64,000 nt of DNA from Nocardiopsis quinghaiensis (GTDB lineage: Bacteria; Actinomycetota; Actinomycetes; Streptosporangiales; Streptosporangiaceae). Positions 8,559 to 17,215 of this stretch are shown one piece after another. The notes beneath the pieces are model-generated. The model did not search any database, was not told where the DNA came from, and saw only the letters and a list, made by a program, of their open reading frames with translations. The position numbers were made by a program, and so were the translations under genes. How positions within the stretch are numbered: position 1 is the first letter of the stretch; each line of letters opens with the position of its first letter. The stretch lies in contig NZ_VWVU01000001.1 in the NCBI RefSeq assembly GCF_008638365.1, forward strand, positions 248,001 to 312,000, in the 5' to 3' direction.

Positions 8559-9577
8559 CCGGGAATGTGGACACCGACCGCCGTCAGCTCGACGAGGTCA
8601 CCACCGAATTGTTGGAACGCTACAGCGGTGTGGACCATCTACGTGCCCGAATCGACGTCGGCGCCGTGCACAGCCCGGAGCTGTGGCGACGGTTCGCCGA
8701 TACAGGGCTCCTCTCCGCGCTGATCCAGGAGGACCGAGGCGGGGCCGGGCTCACACCGCAGCACCTGCCGGGGGTGCTCCACGCGATGGGGTACCACGCA
8801 GTCCCCGAGCCGTTCCTGGAGACCGCGGTGCTGGGCGCGACGGCGTTCGAGGCCTTCTCCGACCATCCTGAATCCTCCGCTCGGCTCGAAGCGCTCGCAG
8901 AGGGTGAACTGATCGTCGGTATCCGCTTGAGCCACCTCGATCCCTACGTCGTCTTCGGAGAAGACGCGGACCTGGTGCTCGACATCGAAGCCGAAGGGCG
9001 GGTGACGGCGTACCGGCCCGAGGAGTTGGAGGTCGAAGGGCTCAACGCGGTGGACCCCTTGCGGCCGGTGGCCCGGGTGACCCCGCGGGGCGCGGGCGAG
9101 GTGCTCGGCACCTCACCCCGAATCGCGACGCGGCTGAGGACTCTCGCCGTGGCCGGTGCGGCGTGTCAGTTGGCCGGCGCCGCACGCCGACTCGTGGACA
9201 TGACCGTCGAATACGTCAGCGTCCGGCACCAGTTCGACCGACCGGTCGGCTCCTTCCAAGCGGTCAAACACAAGATCGCCGACGTGGCCGTCGGCGTCGA
9301 CATGGCCGAAGCCGCCGCGGCGAGCGCACTCGGCGATTTGACCCAGGACGATGCCGCTCACCGTGCGGCCGTGGCCAAAGCGTACGCTGGTCAGGCTGCG
9401 GACCGCGCGAATGTCGAGGCGCTTCAACTGCACGGCGGCACAGGTTTCACATGGGAGTACCACCTCCATTTCTGGCTGAAGCGGGTGATGAGTCTGAGCG
9501 CCGCTTACGGCACGACGACGACCCATCGCCGTGCGCTCGCCCAGGACCTGCTGACCCACATGAACAAGGAGCAATGA
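8555..9577 (+). CDS. Acyl-CoA dehydrogenase, shorter partner-type
   Basis: A 340-residue acyl-CoA dehydrogenase-fold protein. ATG 8555 overlaps the previous stop and has AAGGAG at 8538-8543; the upstream frame from 8429 is not needed. The C-terminal portion is well preserved (RHQFDRPVGSFQAVKHKIAD, then LQLHGGTGFTWEYHLHFW). The middle domain is abbreviated and lacks a clear copy of the CFALTEP-type motif. That pattern fits the non-equivalent subunit of an alpha2beta2 acyl-CoA dehydrogenase with the protein encoded just upstream. A stand-alone enzyme remains possible. Confidence 0.82.
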   Translation: MTGNVDTDRRQLDEVTTELLERYSGVDHLRARIDVGAVHSPELWRRFADTGLLSALIQEDRGGAGLTPQHLPGVLHAMGYHAVPEPFLETAVLGATAFEAFSDHPESSARLEALAEGELIVGIRLSHLDPYVVFGEDADLVLDIEAEGRVTAYRPEELEVEGLNAVDPLRPVARVTPRGAGEVLGTSPRIATRLRTLAVAGAACQLAGAARRLVDMTVEYVSVRHQFDRPVGSFQAVKHKIADVAVGVDMAEAAAASALGDLTQDDAAHRAAVAKAYAGQAADRANVEALQLHGGTGFTWEYHLHFWLKRVMSLSAAYGTTTTHRRALAQDLLTHMNKEQ

Positions 9578-9579
9578 GG

Positions 9580-11124
9580 ATGAGCGCACTCGGCTTCTGG
9601 CGACTCGCGGCCGCCGACCCCGATGCCTGTGCGGTGGTCGACCCCGACGGCTCGCGGATCTCACGGGGGCTGCTTCTGGCGCAGGCGAACGCGGTGGCGC
9701 GGCTACTACGGGATCAGGGGCTCGAGCACGGTGACCGGGTCGTGGCCGTCGCCGCCAACGAGGCGGTGAACCTGTCCGTCGTGCTGGCCTGTCAGCAGAG
9801 TGGTGCCTACTACGTTCCCATCAACACCGCGCTGACCACCTCGGAGGTGGCCCACATCCTGGCCGACGCCGATCCGGTTGTGGCGATCGCTTCGCAGGCC
9901 TACACCGAGGTGCTCGCCGCTGCGGCCGGAGAGGTCGGCTTTCCCGCCGAGCGGCGGTTCGCCCTGGGCGGGGCCGAGGGCTTCCGGGACCTTCTCGCCG
10001 AGAGCAAGGATTACTCCGCCGGTCCGCTAGAGGACCGCAGCCCCGGTGCCTACCTCGGGTACACCTCGGGGACGACCGGCCGCCCCAAGGGCGTGTACCG
10101 GCGGCTGGCCGAGGGCGATCCCGACGACGTCTTCGCCGCTGGGGCACAGTGGCAACTCGGGATGTTCGACATCGCGCCGTTGAACGGGGGGAGTAACCTG
10201 GTCACCTCCCCCCTGAGCCATACGGCCGTCAGCGGCCTTGCCGTCGCCTCCCTCCACTTCGGGCACGCCGTCGTCCTGATGGAGCGGTTCGACGCCGAGC
10301 GGGCTCTGCGACTCATCGACCAGGAGCGGGTCACCACCACCCATATGGTGCCGACCCAACTGCACCGGCTCCTCCGGCTTCCCGCCGAGGTGCGCTCCCG
10401 CTACGACGTCGGCAGCATGCGCACTCTGGTCCACGGCGCGGGTCCCTGCCCGGAGGAGGTCAAGAGGGGCGTCATCGACTGGTTCGGCGAGGTGGTCTGG
10501 GAGTACTACGGGGCCACCGAGGCGGCCGGCACCGTGATCTCCTCAGGCGAGTGGCTCGAGCGCCCGGGGAGCGTGGGGCGTGCGCAGCCGGGTGCCCAGG
10601 TCCGGATTCTGGGCTCCGACAACGAAGACGTGCCGACCGGTGAGACGGGCAGGGTCTATCTGCGGATGGGGCCCCGTGCGTTCGAGTACCGCGGTGACCC
10701 GGAGAAGACCCGGTCCTCGTGTGTGGGTGACTTCGTCACGGTCGGCGATCTCGGCCGGTTGGACGAGGAGGGTTACCTCTATCTGCTCGGCCGTTCGGCC
10801 GAGGTGGTGGTCAGTGGCGGAATCAACGTCTATCCGGCCGAGGTCGAGGCGGCGATCCTGAGCCACCCCGATGTCGAGGACGTGGGCGTGATCGGCGTGC
10901 CGGACCCCGAATGGGGCGAGTGCGTGGGCGCGGTCGTGCAAACGCGCCCCGACTCCGGGCTCGCGACCGACGAGCGCTCCGCCCAGGTCGCGCTCAGGGA
11001 GTACCTCGCGGATCGGCTTGCCCGGTACAAGGTGCCTCGCACGGTCACGGTGGTGCAGCACTTGCCCCGGGCGGCCAACGGCAAGCTGCGCAAGCAGCTC
11101 TTGGTGCCGATGGTCCGGCATTGA
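9580..11124 (+). CDS. AMP-forming acyl-CoA synthetase
   Basis: A 514-residue ANL-superfamily ligase that would activate a carboxylic acid to its CoA thioester using ATP. It carries the P-loop-like motif GYTSGTTGRPKG, the core motif YYGATEAAG, the hinge region GDLGRLDEEGYLYLLGR and the C-terminal lysine motif in PRAANGKLRKQLL. ATG 9580 lies 8 bases after AAGGAG and is preferred; ATG 9574 in the same frame overlaps the preceding stop and is too close to that site. Cotranscribed with the acyl-CoA dehydrogenase pair. Substrate unknown; the Tyr- and Leu-rich acid pocket suggests a medium or cyclic acid, but this is not diagnostic. Confidence 0.9.
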   Translation: MSALGFWRLAAADPDACAVVDPDGSRISRGLLLAQANAVARLLRDQGLEHGDRVVAVAANEAVNLSVVLACQQSGAYYVPINTALTTSEVAHILADADPVVAIASQAYTEVLAAAAGEVGFPAERRFALGGAEGFRDLLAESKDYSAGPLEDRSPGAYLGYTSGTTGRPKGVYRRLAEGDPDDVFAAGAQWQLGMFDIAPLNGGSNLVTSPLSHTAVSGLAVASLHFGHAVVLMERFDAERALRLIDQERVTTTHMVPTQLHRLLRLPAEVRSRYDVGSMRTLVHGAGPCPEEVKRGVIDWFGEVVWEYYGATEAAGTVISSGEWLERPGSVGRAQPGAQVRILGSDNEDVPTGETGRVYLRMGPRAFEYRGDPEKTRSSCVGDFVTVGDLGRLDEEGYLYLLGRSAEVVVSGGINVYPAEVEAAILSHPDVEDVGVIGVPDPEWGECVGAVVQTRPDSGLATDERSAQVALREYLADRLARYKVPRTVTVVQHLPRAANGKLRKQLLVPMVRH

Positions 11125-11166
11125 ACGGCGCCGGCCACCCGCTCCCCTCCAACCGAAAGGGAAGTC

Positions 11167-11568
11167 GTGAAGCCTGTCGCCTCACCCACCCCTGACACGC
11201 AGGAATGGTTCGACCGGATCGACGTCGGAGAACTGACCGTGGCCCACTGTCAGAACTGCGCGCTTCGGTTCCTGTATCCGCGGATGTGCTGCCCCGGCTG
11301 TGGTTCACGTGCCGTCGGCCTCATCCCCGTGAGCGGTCGTGGGTCGGTCGCGTCCTGGGTGGTCAATCACCGAGGGCCCGGCGTGTTCGCTGAGGAGGCG
11401 CCGTACGTCATCGCCCTGGTGCGGCTCGAAGAGGGGCCGATGCTGATGTCGAACATCCTGGTCGAGGACCCGAACGCCGTGTCGGCCGGTCTTCCGGTGC
11501 GCGCCGAATTCGAACAACGCGGTGAGCGACGGGTGGTCCAGTTCGTCCCGGAGGTGGGAACAGTATGA
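11167..11568 (+). CDS. DUF35 OB-fold zinc-ribbon acyl-CoA-associated protein
   Basis: A 133-residue protein with an N-terminal rubredoxin-like zinc ribbon (HCQNC at about 27-31 and CCPGCGS at about 40-46) followed by an OB-fold (GRGSVASWVVNHRGPG). DUF35 proteins bind partner thiolases or SCP2-type aldolases; in actinobacterial steroid degradation a DUF35 domain is needed for Ltp2-type retro-aldol activity. The stop overlaps the thiolase start at 11565 (ATGA), which supports a complex with that product. GTG start after GAAAGGGAAG. The family is clear; the exact partner reaction is inferred. Confidence 0.88.
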   Translation: MKPVASPTPDTQEWFDRIDVGELTVAHCQNCALRFLYPRMCCPGCGSRAVGLIPVSGRGSVASWVVNHRGPGVFAEEAPYVIALVRLEEGPMLMSNILVEDPNAVSAGLPVRAEFEQRGERRVVQFVPEVGTV

Positions 11569-12722
11569 GTCTGCGTGGAGCGATCGCCATCGTCGGCGCC
11601 GCGGAGAGCACCCGGTTGGGCAAGGTGCCGGACATGTCGGCGCTGCAGTTGCATGTGGACGCCGCGCTCAACGCGCTCGCCGACGCCGGTCTTGAACCTT
11701 CGGACATCGACGGTGTCGCCTCGGCCGGGGAACTGCCCAACGACGTCGCCGATTACCTGGGCATCGTGCCCGAGTACCTGGACGCCACCAATGTGGGTGG
11801 ATGCTCCTACATGCTGCACGTGCGCCACGCCATGGCCGCGATCGCGTCCGGTTTGTGCTCCACCGTACTGGTCACGCACGGTGAGTCCGGCCGTTCGAGA
11901 GTGGGGATGCGACCGTGGGACCCGGCCCCGCAGTCGATGATGGCTCAGTTCGAGGTTCCCTACGGGCCGCTCGGCGCTCCGTCCCTGTTCCCGATCGGTG
12001 TACGTCGCTACATGGCCGAGTACGGTATGTCCGAGGAGCAGTTCGCGATGGTCCCGGTCGTCCAGCGGGAGTGGGCCTCACGCAACCCCCGCGCGAAGCT
12101 GCGGCAGGCGATCACCGTCGACGACGTCCTGGCCTCGCCCGTGATCGCGGACCCGGTCCACCTATCGCACTGCTGCCTGGTCACCGACGGTGGTGGAGCC
12201 CTCGTACTGACCTCGGCGGACCGGGCGAGGAAGCTCGACGCGGCGGCTCCGCCCGTGTACGTGCTGGGAGCCGGTGAGTCCAGTGAGTCCTCGGTGGTCT
12301 CGGGTCTGTCGAGCCTGACCTCCTCTCGTGCGATCGAGCGAGGTGGACGCGCTGCACTGGCTCAGGCCGAGGTCGCGCACGCCGACGTCGACCACCTGAT
12401 GATCTACGACGCCTTCGCCCACGTCCCGTTGTACGGGCTCGAGGACCTCGGTTTCGTCGGTCGCGGAGAGGCCGCCGCGTTCGTCGCCGACCGCAACACC
12501 GCGCCGGACGGTGCACTACCGCTGAACACCAACGGCGGGGGACTGGCGTACACGCACACCGGGATGTACGGCATGTTCGCCATCCAGGAGTCCGTCCGCC
12601 AGGTTCGTGGAAGCGCTCCCGCGCAGGTCGAGGGGGTCGATGTCAGCGTGGCCGTAGGGGTCGGCGGCATGTTCATGACCTCTGGGACGCTTGTCCTGGG
12701 TAGTGAGGCGACACTCGGCTGA
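11565..12722 (+). CDS. SCP2/Ltp-type thiolase-like protein (possible retro-aldolase with DUF35)
   Basis: A 385-residue thiolase-fold protein of the lipid-transfer/SCP-x thiolase branch. The nucleophile region reads ATNVGGCSYMLHVRHAM. The C-terminal histidine region is NTNGGGLAYTHTGMYGMFA, and the canonical second cysteine motif of true thiolases (CxG near the end) is not seen. This matches Ltp2-like proteins, which act with DUF35 partners in carbon-carbon cleavage. It is the last gene of the 2799-12722 unit and is followed by a strong hairpin. A plain thiolase function remains possible. Confidence 0.82.
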   Translation: MSLRGAIAIVGAAESTRLGKVPDMSALQLHVDAALNALADAGLEPSDIDGVASAGELPNDVADYLGIVPEYLDATNVGGCSYMLHVRHAMAAIASGLCSTVLVTHGESGRSRVGMRPWDPAPQSMMAQFEVPYGPLGAPSLFPIGVRRYMAEYGMSEEQFAMVPVVQREWASRNPRAKLRQAITVDDVLASPVIADPVHLSHCCLVTDGGGALVLTSADRARKLDAAAPPVYVLGAGESSESSVVSGLSSLTSSRAIERGGRAALAQAEVAHADVDHLMIYDAFAHVPLYGLEDLGFVGRGEAAAFVADRNTAPDGALPLNTNGGGLAYTHTGMYGMFAIQESVRQVRGSAPAQVEGVDVSVAVGVGGMFMTSGTLVLGSEATLG

Positions 12723-12771
12723 TCCCATCCGGGGAGACGACCGGCTCCCTGACCGAAGGAAAGCGGATTTC

Positions 12772-12795
12772 GGCCGCCCCTGACAGGGGGCGGCC
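12772..12795. terminator. Terminator hairpin after the thiolase/DUF35 unit
   Basis: GGCCGCCCC, short TGACAG loop, GGGGCGGCC. A 9-bp all-GC stem about 50 bases after the thiolase stop; no marked T-run, as is common in these genomes. Confidence 0.7.
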
Positions 12796-13411
12796 CGCTC
12801 GTGCGGACTGCCTCACCGCAGCGGTTTCCCGTGCGAGGACCGGTCTCGGACAGGGCGCCCTCTGTAGCAGTAGGGCGACCTCTGTCGTGCGGCACCGGTT
12901 CCGCGGGCCTTCCCCGGGGCTGCTCCCTTCAGGGACGCGGTCCGACCGGCGGTGAGAACGCCGTGGCCGCGTTCGCCCCACTGCCATGCGGTCTGCAGCG
13001 CCCCGGGCGGGTTCACCATCGGGGGTGCGGGGCAGGAGTGGCCCGGAGGTACTCCTACTCCGAACAGGTCCTGGCAGGGGCGGACCACCGGTCCGGCACG
13101 AGGACGTCCCGTGCCGGGTGGCCTCGTGCCCCAGGCCGCGCCCCCAGGCCCGGGTCGGGTACCGAGCGCTTCAACAGGACTCGTTGAACGGACAGGCCGG
13201 TGAGCGGGCCGGGGCCCGGCCCCGGACGCACCGCAACGCCCTGCGTGTTCCCACCTGCCGGCCCGCCCACGGGCCCCGCGACCCTCGCCGTCGAAACCTC
13301 GGCCGGCCCCGTAGGACCGCGGGGGCGGACGACCGGCTCTTCGGCGGTGCCCTCGTCCTCAGGCCCGGGTGTCCGAGCCATGGGAACACCCCGTTGTGGC
13401 GCTTGGCCCGC
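12796..13411. other. About 600 bases without a recognisable gene
   Basis: Between the convergent thiolase (+) and MaoC (-) genes. Several overlapping frames are open because of high GC, but all are Arg/Pro/Gly-rich, lack plausible ribosome-binding sites and match no family I know. I see no repeat or insertion-sequence end here. Confidence 0.5.
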
Positions 13412-13903
13412 TCATGCTGAGGCGGCGGTGCCCTCGTCCTCGGGCAGCAGGTGCACGAGGGCGGTGCGAACGGCCTTGCAGACCTCGGCACCGTTCTGGT
13501 TCAGGCCGCGGTGTTCAAGGGTGACGATGCCCTGACCCGGACGACTCGCGGAGAGCCGCTTCGGGCCGATCTCGGTTTCGCAGTAGAGCGTGTCGCCGAT
13601 GAAGACGGGTGCGGGAAAGGAGATCTCCTGGAAACCCAGATTGGCGATGGTGGTCTTCTGGGTCAGGTCGGGCACGCCGATGCTGCAGACGATGCTGAGT
13701 GTGAGGAGACTGTTGACCAGGCGCTGGCCGAACTCGGAGTCGGCGGATTTGACGGCGTCCAAGTGCAGGCTCTGGGTGTTCAGCGTCATGCTGCAGAACA
13801 GGACGTTGTCCGTTTCGGTGATCGTTCGTCCGGGCTCGTGTTTGAAGACGTCCCCGGTGATCATTTCCTCGTAGTAGCGGCCACGTCGGGTGTGAACGGT
13901 CAC
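13412..13903 (-). CDS. MaoC-family acyl-CoA dehydratase
   Basis: A 163-residue single-hotdog protein that resembles MaoC/mesaconyl-CoA-hydratase-type dehydratases: ETDNVLFCSMTLNTQSLHLD holds the active-site loop, and FPAPVFIGDTLYCETEI is the typical hotdog strand. The usual Asp/His pair reads as Asn-Thr-Gln-Ser-Leu-His, so the acidic residue is replaced in the strict motif. Some family members share this. The GTG start overlaps the stop of the CoA-transferase gene (GTGA) and the two form a minus-strand operon. Its role is likely hydration of an enoyl-CoA from the same pathway; substrate unknown. Confidence 0.8.
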   Translation of the reverse strand: MTVHTRRGRYYEEMITGDVFKHEPGRTITETDNVLFCSMTLNTQSLHLDAVKSADSEFGQRLVNSLLTLSIVCSIGVPDLTQKTTIANLGFQEISFPAPVFIGDTLYCETEIGPKRLSASRPGQGIVTLEHRGLNQNGAEVCKAVRTALVHLLPEDEGTAASA

Positions 13904-15171
13904 GGGATCTCCTGCGGTCGGGAGGCGGACGCCGAAAGCGCAGCCTGGTGATCGGGACGGGCCACCTCGGCCAGTGCATGGGCCCGCTCGGTGACCGAGC
14001 GGCCGCGCAACCAGGCCACGCCGTACTCGGTGACGACCGCGTCGGGAGTGTGGCGGGCGAGCGAGACGATGTCGGTGCCGAGCCGGGAGACGATCCTGCT
14101 GCGGCGACCGTCGGGGGTCGTCGAGGGCAGGGCGATGAGCGAAAGACCTCCGGGCGACCCGAACCCGGCTTCGACGAAGTCGGCGCTGCCACCGATCCCG
14201 GAGATCTGTCGGCTCCCGACGAGTTCGGCGTTGACCTGGCCTGCTAGATCGACCTCGACCGCGGAGTTCACCGTGACCAGGCGCGGGATCTGAGCGAGTG
14301 CCTGCGGGGAGTGCGAGGACCTACTGTCATGCAGCACGATCGCGGGATTGTGGTGGGCGAACTCCATCAGCTGCCGGGTGCCCATCAGTTCCGCGGCGAG
14401 GATGGCTGGTCGGGGCTCGGTGCTCCAGGGGGTGACTCCGGCGGCGAACAACGGCACCATCGCGTCGTTGGCCATTCCGACGAAGCGGACGTCGCGCAGT
14501 CCGCTGTCGAGGAGGAAGGCCGTCAGCGCCTCGGGCACGGCGCCGATCCCCAGTTGGAGGGTTGGTCGTTCAGGAAGGAGCGCCAGGAGGTGCTCGGCCA
14601 CACGGTCGCTGACCGAGTCCCGTGTCGCGGCGGGGAACTCGCACATCGGTGTGTCGGCCTCGACGAAGCGGGTGATCGACGTGGCGTGCACCATCGAATC
14701 GCCGTGGGTGCGGGGGACCTCGGGGTCGACCTCGGCCAACACGAGGGCCGCGCGGTCGACCGCGTGCCTGACGTAGCTGGCCGACGGGCCGAGGCTGCAC
14801 CACCCGTTGTGATCGGGGGGTGAAACACGCACCAGAGCGACGGAGGTGTTCCAGAGATCGAGCAGTTCAGGGACGGCCGAGGCGCGTGCCGGTACGTAGT
14901 CGACGCTGCCGGCACGCAGGGCGGCACGGGCGGGGCCGTAGGGGTGCCACGTCACGTACGGGAGGTGGCCGGCCGCCGAGGCTTCGAGGAACGGATACGA
15001 GCCGAGTTGAAGGCCTGAACACAGGCGCGCCGACCTCAGCGTGTCCGCGAGCCCGCCGAGCGCGGTGAGCAGCGTCTCCGGGGTGCCGCAGCCGGGTGCC
15101 GCCACGACGGTGCTTCGAGGAGGAATGGTTCGGATCGCCGCGGTCGCGGAGACCGTCCGAGACGGCTTCAT
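13900..15171 (-). CDS. Acetyl-CoA hydrolase/transferase family CoA-transferase
   Basis: A 423-residue protein of the acetyl-CoA hydrolase/4-hydroxybutyrate CoA-transferase family, which moves CoA between carboxylic acids. Visible landmarks are DYVPARASAVPELL, SPPDHNGWCSLGPSASYV, QLGIGAVPEA and the near-C-terminal VVTEYGVAWLRGRSVTERA. The ATG at 15171 directly follows GAGGAGGAG; an upstream in-frame start at 15291 would overlap the operator and add a non-conserved leader. It is transcribed divergently from livH, with two regulon palindromes between them, so the CoA-transferase, MaoC and transporter should respond together. Donor and acceptor acids are not predictable. Confidence 0.87.
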   Translation of the reverse strand: MKPSRTVSATAAIRTIPPRSTVVAAPGCGTPETLLTALGGLADTLRSARLCSGLQLGSYPFLEASAAGHLPYVTWHPYGPARAALRAGSVDYVPARASAVPELLDLWNTSVALVRVSPPDHNGWCSLGPSASYVRHAVDRAALVLAEVDPEVPRTHGDSMVHATSITRFVEADTPMCEFPAATRDSVSDRVAEHLLALLPERPTLQLGIGAVPEALTAFLLDSGLRDVRFVGMANDAMVPLFAAGVTPWSTEPRPAILAAELMGTRQLMEFAHHNPAIVLHDSRSSHSPQALAQIPRLVTVNSAVEVDLAGQVNAELVGSRQISGIGGSADFVEAGFGSPGGLSLIALPSTTPDGRRSRIVSRLGTDIVSLARHTPDAVVTEYGVAWLRGRSVTERAHALAEVARPDHQAALSASASRPQEIP

Positions 15172-15283
15172 CGCTCCTCCTCTATGCACGGGCCCAGCCG
15201 AGGTTGCCGGACCGGAAGCGGGTCGCAGCCGATGGGGGACGTTTTCGCACGTCCGTGCAGCGACACTAGCCGCAATGCCAGAA

Positions 15284-15299
15284 TGAAGCAAGTGCTTGA
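15284..15299. promoter_or_regulatory. Regulon operator in the divergent CoA-transferase/livH promoter region
   Basis: TGAAGCAAGTGCTTGA. The inner 14 bases AGCAAGTGCTTGAT also fit the pattern AnCAAGnnCTTGnT reported for KstR2 of mycobacteria. Confidence 0.75.
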
Positions 15300-15341
15300 T
15301 TGTGTATTGACCCCAGTCGGTGTGACGTGGCTTACTTGGTG

Positions 15342-15357
15342 TCTAGCGAGCGCTCGA
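15342..15357. promoter_or_regulatory. Second palindrome in the divergent region
   Basis: TCTAGCGAGCGCTCGA lies 58 bases from the first site on the livH side. It keeps the palindromic core but differs from the consensus in three arm bases. Confidence 0.55.
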
Positions 15358-15397
15358 TTGATGCTCGTCGGACCTCTAGAGGCAGGAGATCGACTCG

Positions 15398-16285
15398 GTG
15401 GGACTGTTAGCGCAACAACTCTTCAACGGGCTCGCGGTCGGCTCGGTCTACGCTCTGTTCGCGATCGGGTTCGCCCTCATCCTGGCGCGCATGGGGATCC
15501 TGAACGTGGCGCACGGGACCTTCGCCACCTGGGGAGCACTCTCCTCCTTCTGGCTGGTCGTCCAGGGGGGATTGAACTTCTGGGTCGCGGCGGTGCTGGG
15601 CGTCGTCTTCGCGGGTCTCCTCGGTGTGCTGGCAGAGGTCTTCGCCTTCGGGCCCTTGCGCAAACGCAACGCTGGATCGTTCGCTCCGATCATCGCGAGT
15701 ATCGGCATCTGGATTGTTCTGCTCAACGTCGCAGAGGCGTTCATCGGGCCCACCACCAAGAGCTTTCCGATCGACGTGGTCCCATCGACGCCTATGGAGA
15801 TCGGTGGGATCGTCATGCTGCCGGCCCACATCCTGATCGTGGCGACGCTGATCTTCGTGGTCACGGCGGTTCACCTCCTGCTCAGTCGCTCGCGGTTCGG
15901 AGCGGCGGTGCGCGCGGTTTCGGTGGACAGTCGCTCGGCGGCGATCGTGGGCGTGAATCCCCGGTGGACCCTCCTGGTCGTCGCCTTCATGGCGGCCGGG
16001 ATCGCCGGGATCGCCGGCCTCCTTTCGGGGCTGGCTGACAACAACGTGTCGTTCGGCTTGGGAGAGGCTCTGCTGCTGAAGGGCTTCGCCGCGGTCGTGG
16101 TGGGTGGTTACGGCGACATTCGTGGCGCGGCCGCGGTGGGGGTGACGATCGGGGTTCTGGAGGTCCTCAGCTCTCAGTACATCTCCTCCGACTTCCGCGA
16201 TGCCATCACCTTCGGAATCCTGCTGCTGGTCCTCGTGACCAGGCCCCAAGGGCTGTTCAGGGAACGTCAACTGGTCCGCGCCTGA
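15398..16285 (+). CDS. livH: Branched-chain amino acid-type ABC transporter permease LivH
   Basis: A 295-residue integral membrane permease with about eight hydrophobic segments. It begins with the LivH signature FNGLAVGSVYALFAIGFALI and GILNVAHGTFATWGA, and ends with GGYGDIRGAAAVGVTIGVLE, the coupling region. GTG start with GGAGAT ribosome-binding site. It is the first gene of the livHMGF-SDR unit and would form the membrane channel with LivM for ligands delivered by the two binding lipoproteins at 2799 and 4280. The substrate is probably an acid of the catabolic pathway rather than an amino acid (context). Confidence 0.92.
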   Translation: MGLLAQQLFNGLAVGSVYALFAIGFALILARMGILNVAHGTFATWGALSSFWLVVQGGLNFWVAAVLGVVFAGLLGVLAEVFAFGPLRKRNAGSFAPIIASIGIWIVLLNVAEAFIGPTTKSFPIDVVPSTPMEIGGIVMLPAHILIVATLIFVVTAVHLLLSRSRFGAAVRAVSVDSRSAAIVGVNPRWTLLVVAFMAAGIAGIAGLLSGLADNNVSFGLGEALLLKGFAAVVVGGYGDIRGAAAVGVTIGVLEVLSSQYISSDFRDAITFGILLLVLVTRPQGLFRERQLVRA

Positions 16286-16312
16286 CCGCATCGCGTCTCG
16301 AAAGGGTCATCT

Positions 16313-17215
16313 GTGAGCACAACCGCTTGGATCACCACACTCCAGTTCGCCGGTGTGAACGCGCTCTTCGCCCTGAGTGTGTATGCGTCCCTATGGACCG
16401 GAGTCCTGAGCCTGGCACCGATCTTCTTCGGCGCCGTGGGTGCTTTCACCTTCGGCTACCTCTCCGCCGCCCTGGGCCTCCCCCCGTTTCTCGGACTGGT
16501 GCTCGGAGTGGTCATCGGTGCGGGTCTGGGGGTACTCACGGCCGGGATCGTCATTCGGCTCAGCAGTCACTACCTGGCGATGGCCACCATCGCGATGGTG
16601 CTCATCGGCCGGGTGCTGATCATCAACCTTCCGGATTACACGGGTGGTGCCGCCGGCACGCTGGTGCCGGGCGAGCTCGGCACATGGCTGTGGCTGATCG
16701 GGTGTTTGGCCATCGCCGGGTTCGTGCTGTCGCGACTGGCGGGTTCCCGCTTCGGCTTTGCCGCCGACGCGGTGAGGGAGGACCCTGCGGTCGCGCAGAC
16801 CCTGGGCATCTCGACCCGCCACATCCAGTTGGTGGGTTTCATCCTCTCCGGCGCCTTCGCGGGAGCGGCCGGTGTGATGCAGGCGAGCTTCCTGCAGTAC
16901 ATCGGACCGGACACCTTCTACACCCACCTCGGCTTTGTGACGTTGGCAGCCGTCGTCCTGGGCGGAGCGTTTCACTGGGCGGGCCCGATCGTCGGCGCCC
17001 TCGTGTTCACGATCCTGCCCGAGCTGTTGCGCGATGTGATGGGTGACTACGACCGCGTGGTCACCGGTGTCCTTCTCGTCGCCATCATCATCTACATGCC
17101 ACGCGGCCTGGTCGACCTGCGACGGTTCCGATTGTTCCGACACCGGTCGCGGGGTGAGGCGCCCCCTGGCGCCAGTGCGTCGCGCGATTCGGCGAACCAG
17201 GAGGTGGTCTCATGA
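16313..17215 (+). CDS. livM: Branched-chain amino acid-type ABC transporter permease LivM
   Basis: A 300-residue membrane permease, second half of the Liv channel. Landmarks are the hydrophobic N-terminal helices, SSHYLAMATIAMVLIGRVLI, RLAGSRFGFAADAVREDPAVA and the cytoplasmic coupling loop, then GGAFHWAGPIVGALVF. The GTG at 16313 follows AAAGGG. The stop overlaps livG (ATGA), indicating coupled translation. Length is slightly below the typical LivM of enteric bacteria, which carries extra N-terminal helices; short forms are common in actinobacteria. Confidence 0.92.
   Translation: MSTTAWITTLQFAGVNALFALSVYASLWTGVLSLAPIFFGAVGAFTFGYLSAALGLPPFLGLVLGVVIGAGLGVLTAGIVIRLSSHYLAMATIAMVLIGRVLIINLPDYTGGAAGTLVPGELGTWLWLIGCLAIAGFVLSRLAGSRFGFAADAVREDPAVAQTLGISTRHIQLVGFILSGAFAGAAGVMQASFLQYIGPDTFYTHLGFVTLAAVVLGGAFHWAGPIVGALVFTILPELLRDVMGDYDRVVTGVLLVAIIIYMPRGLVDLRRFRLFRHRSRGEAPPGASASRDSANQEVVS

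Noticed and set aside
9163..9579. Extended start of the CoA ligase at 9163
   Set aside because: The extra 139 residues lie entirely inside the preceding dehydrogenase gene and are not ligase-like; the AAGGAG site supports 9580.
12796..13411. Possible transposase or small gene in the 12.8-13.4 kb gap
   Set aside because: Several open frames exist, but none has a ribosome-binding site, conserved motif or a match I can recognise.
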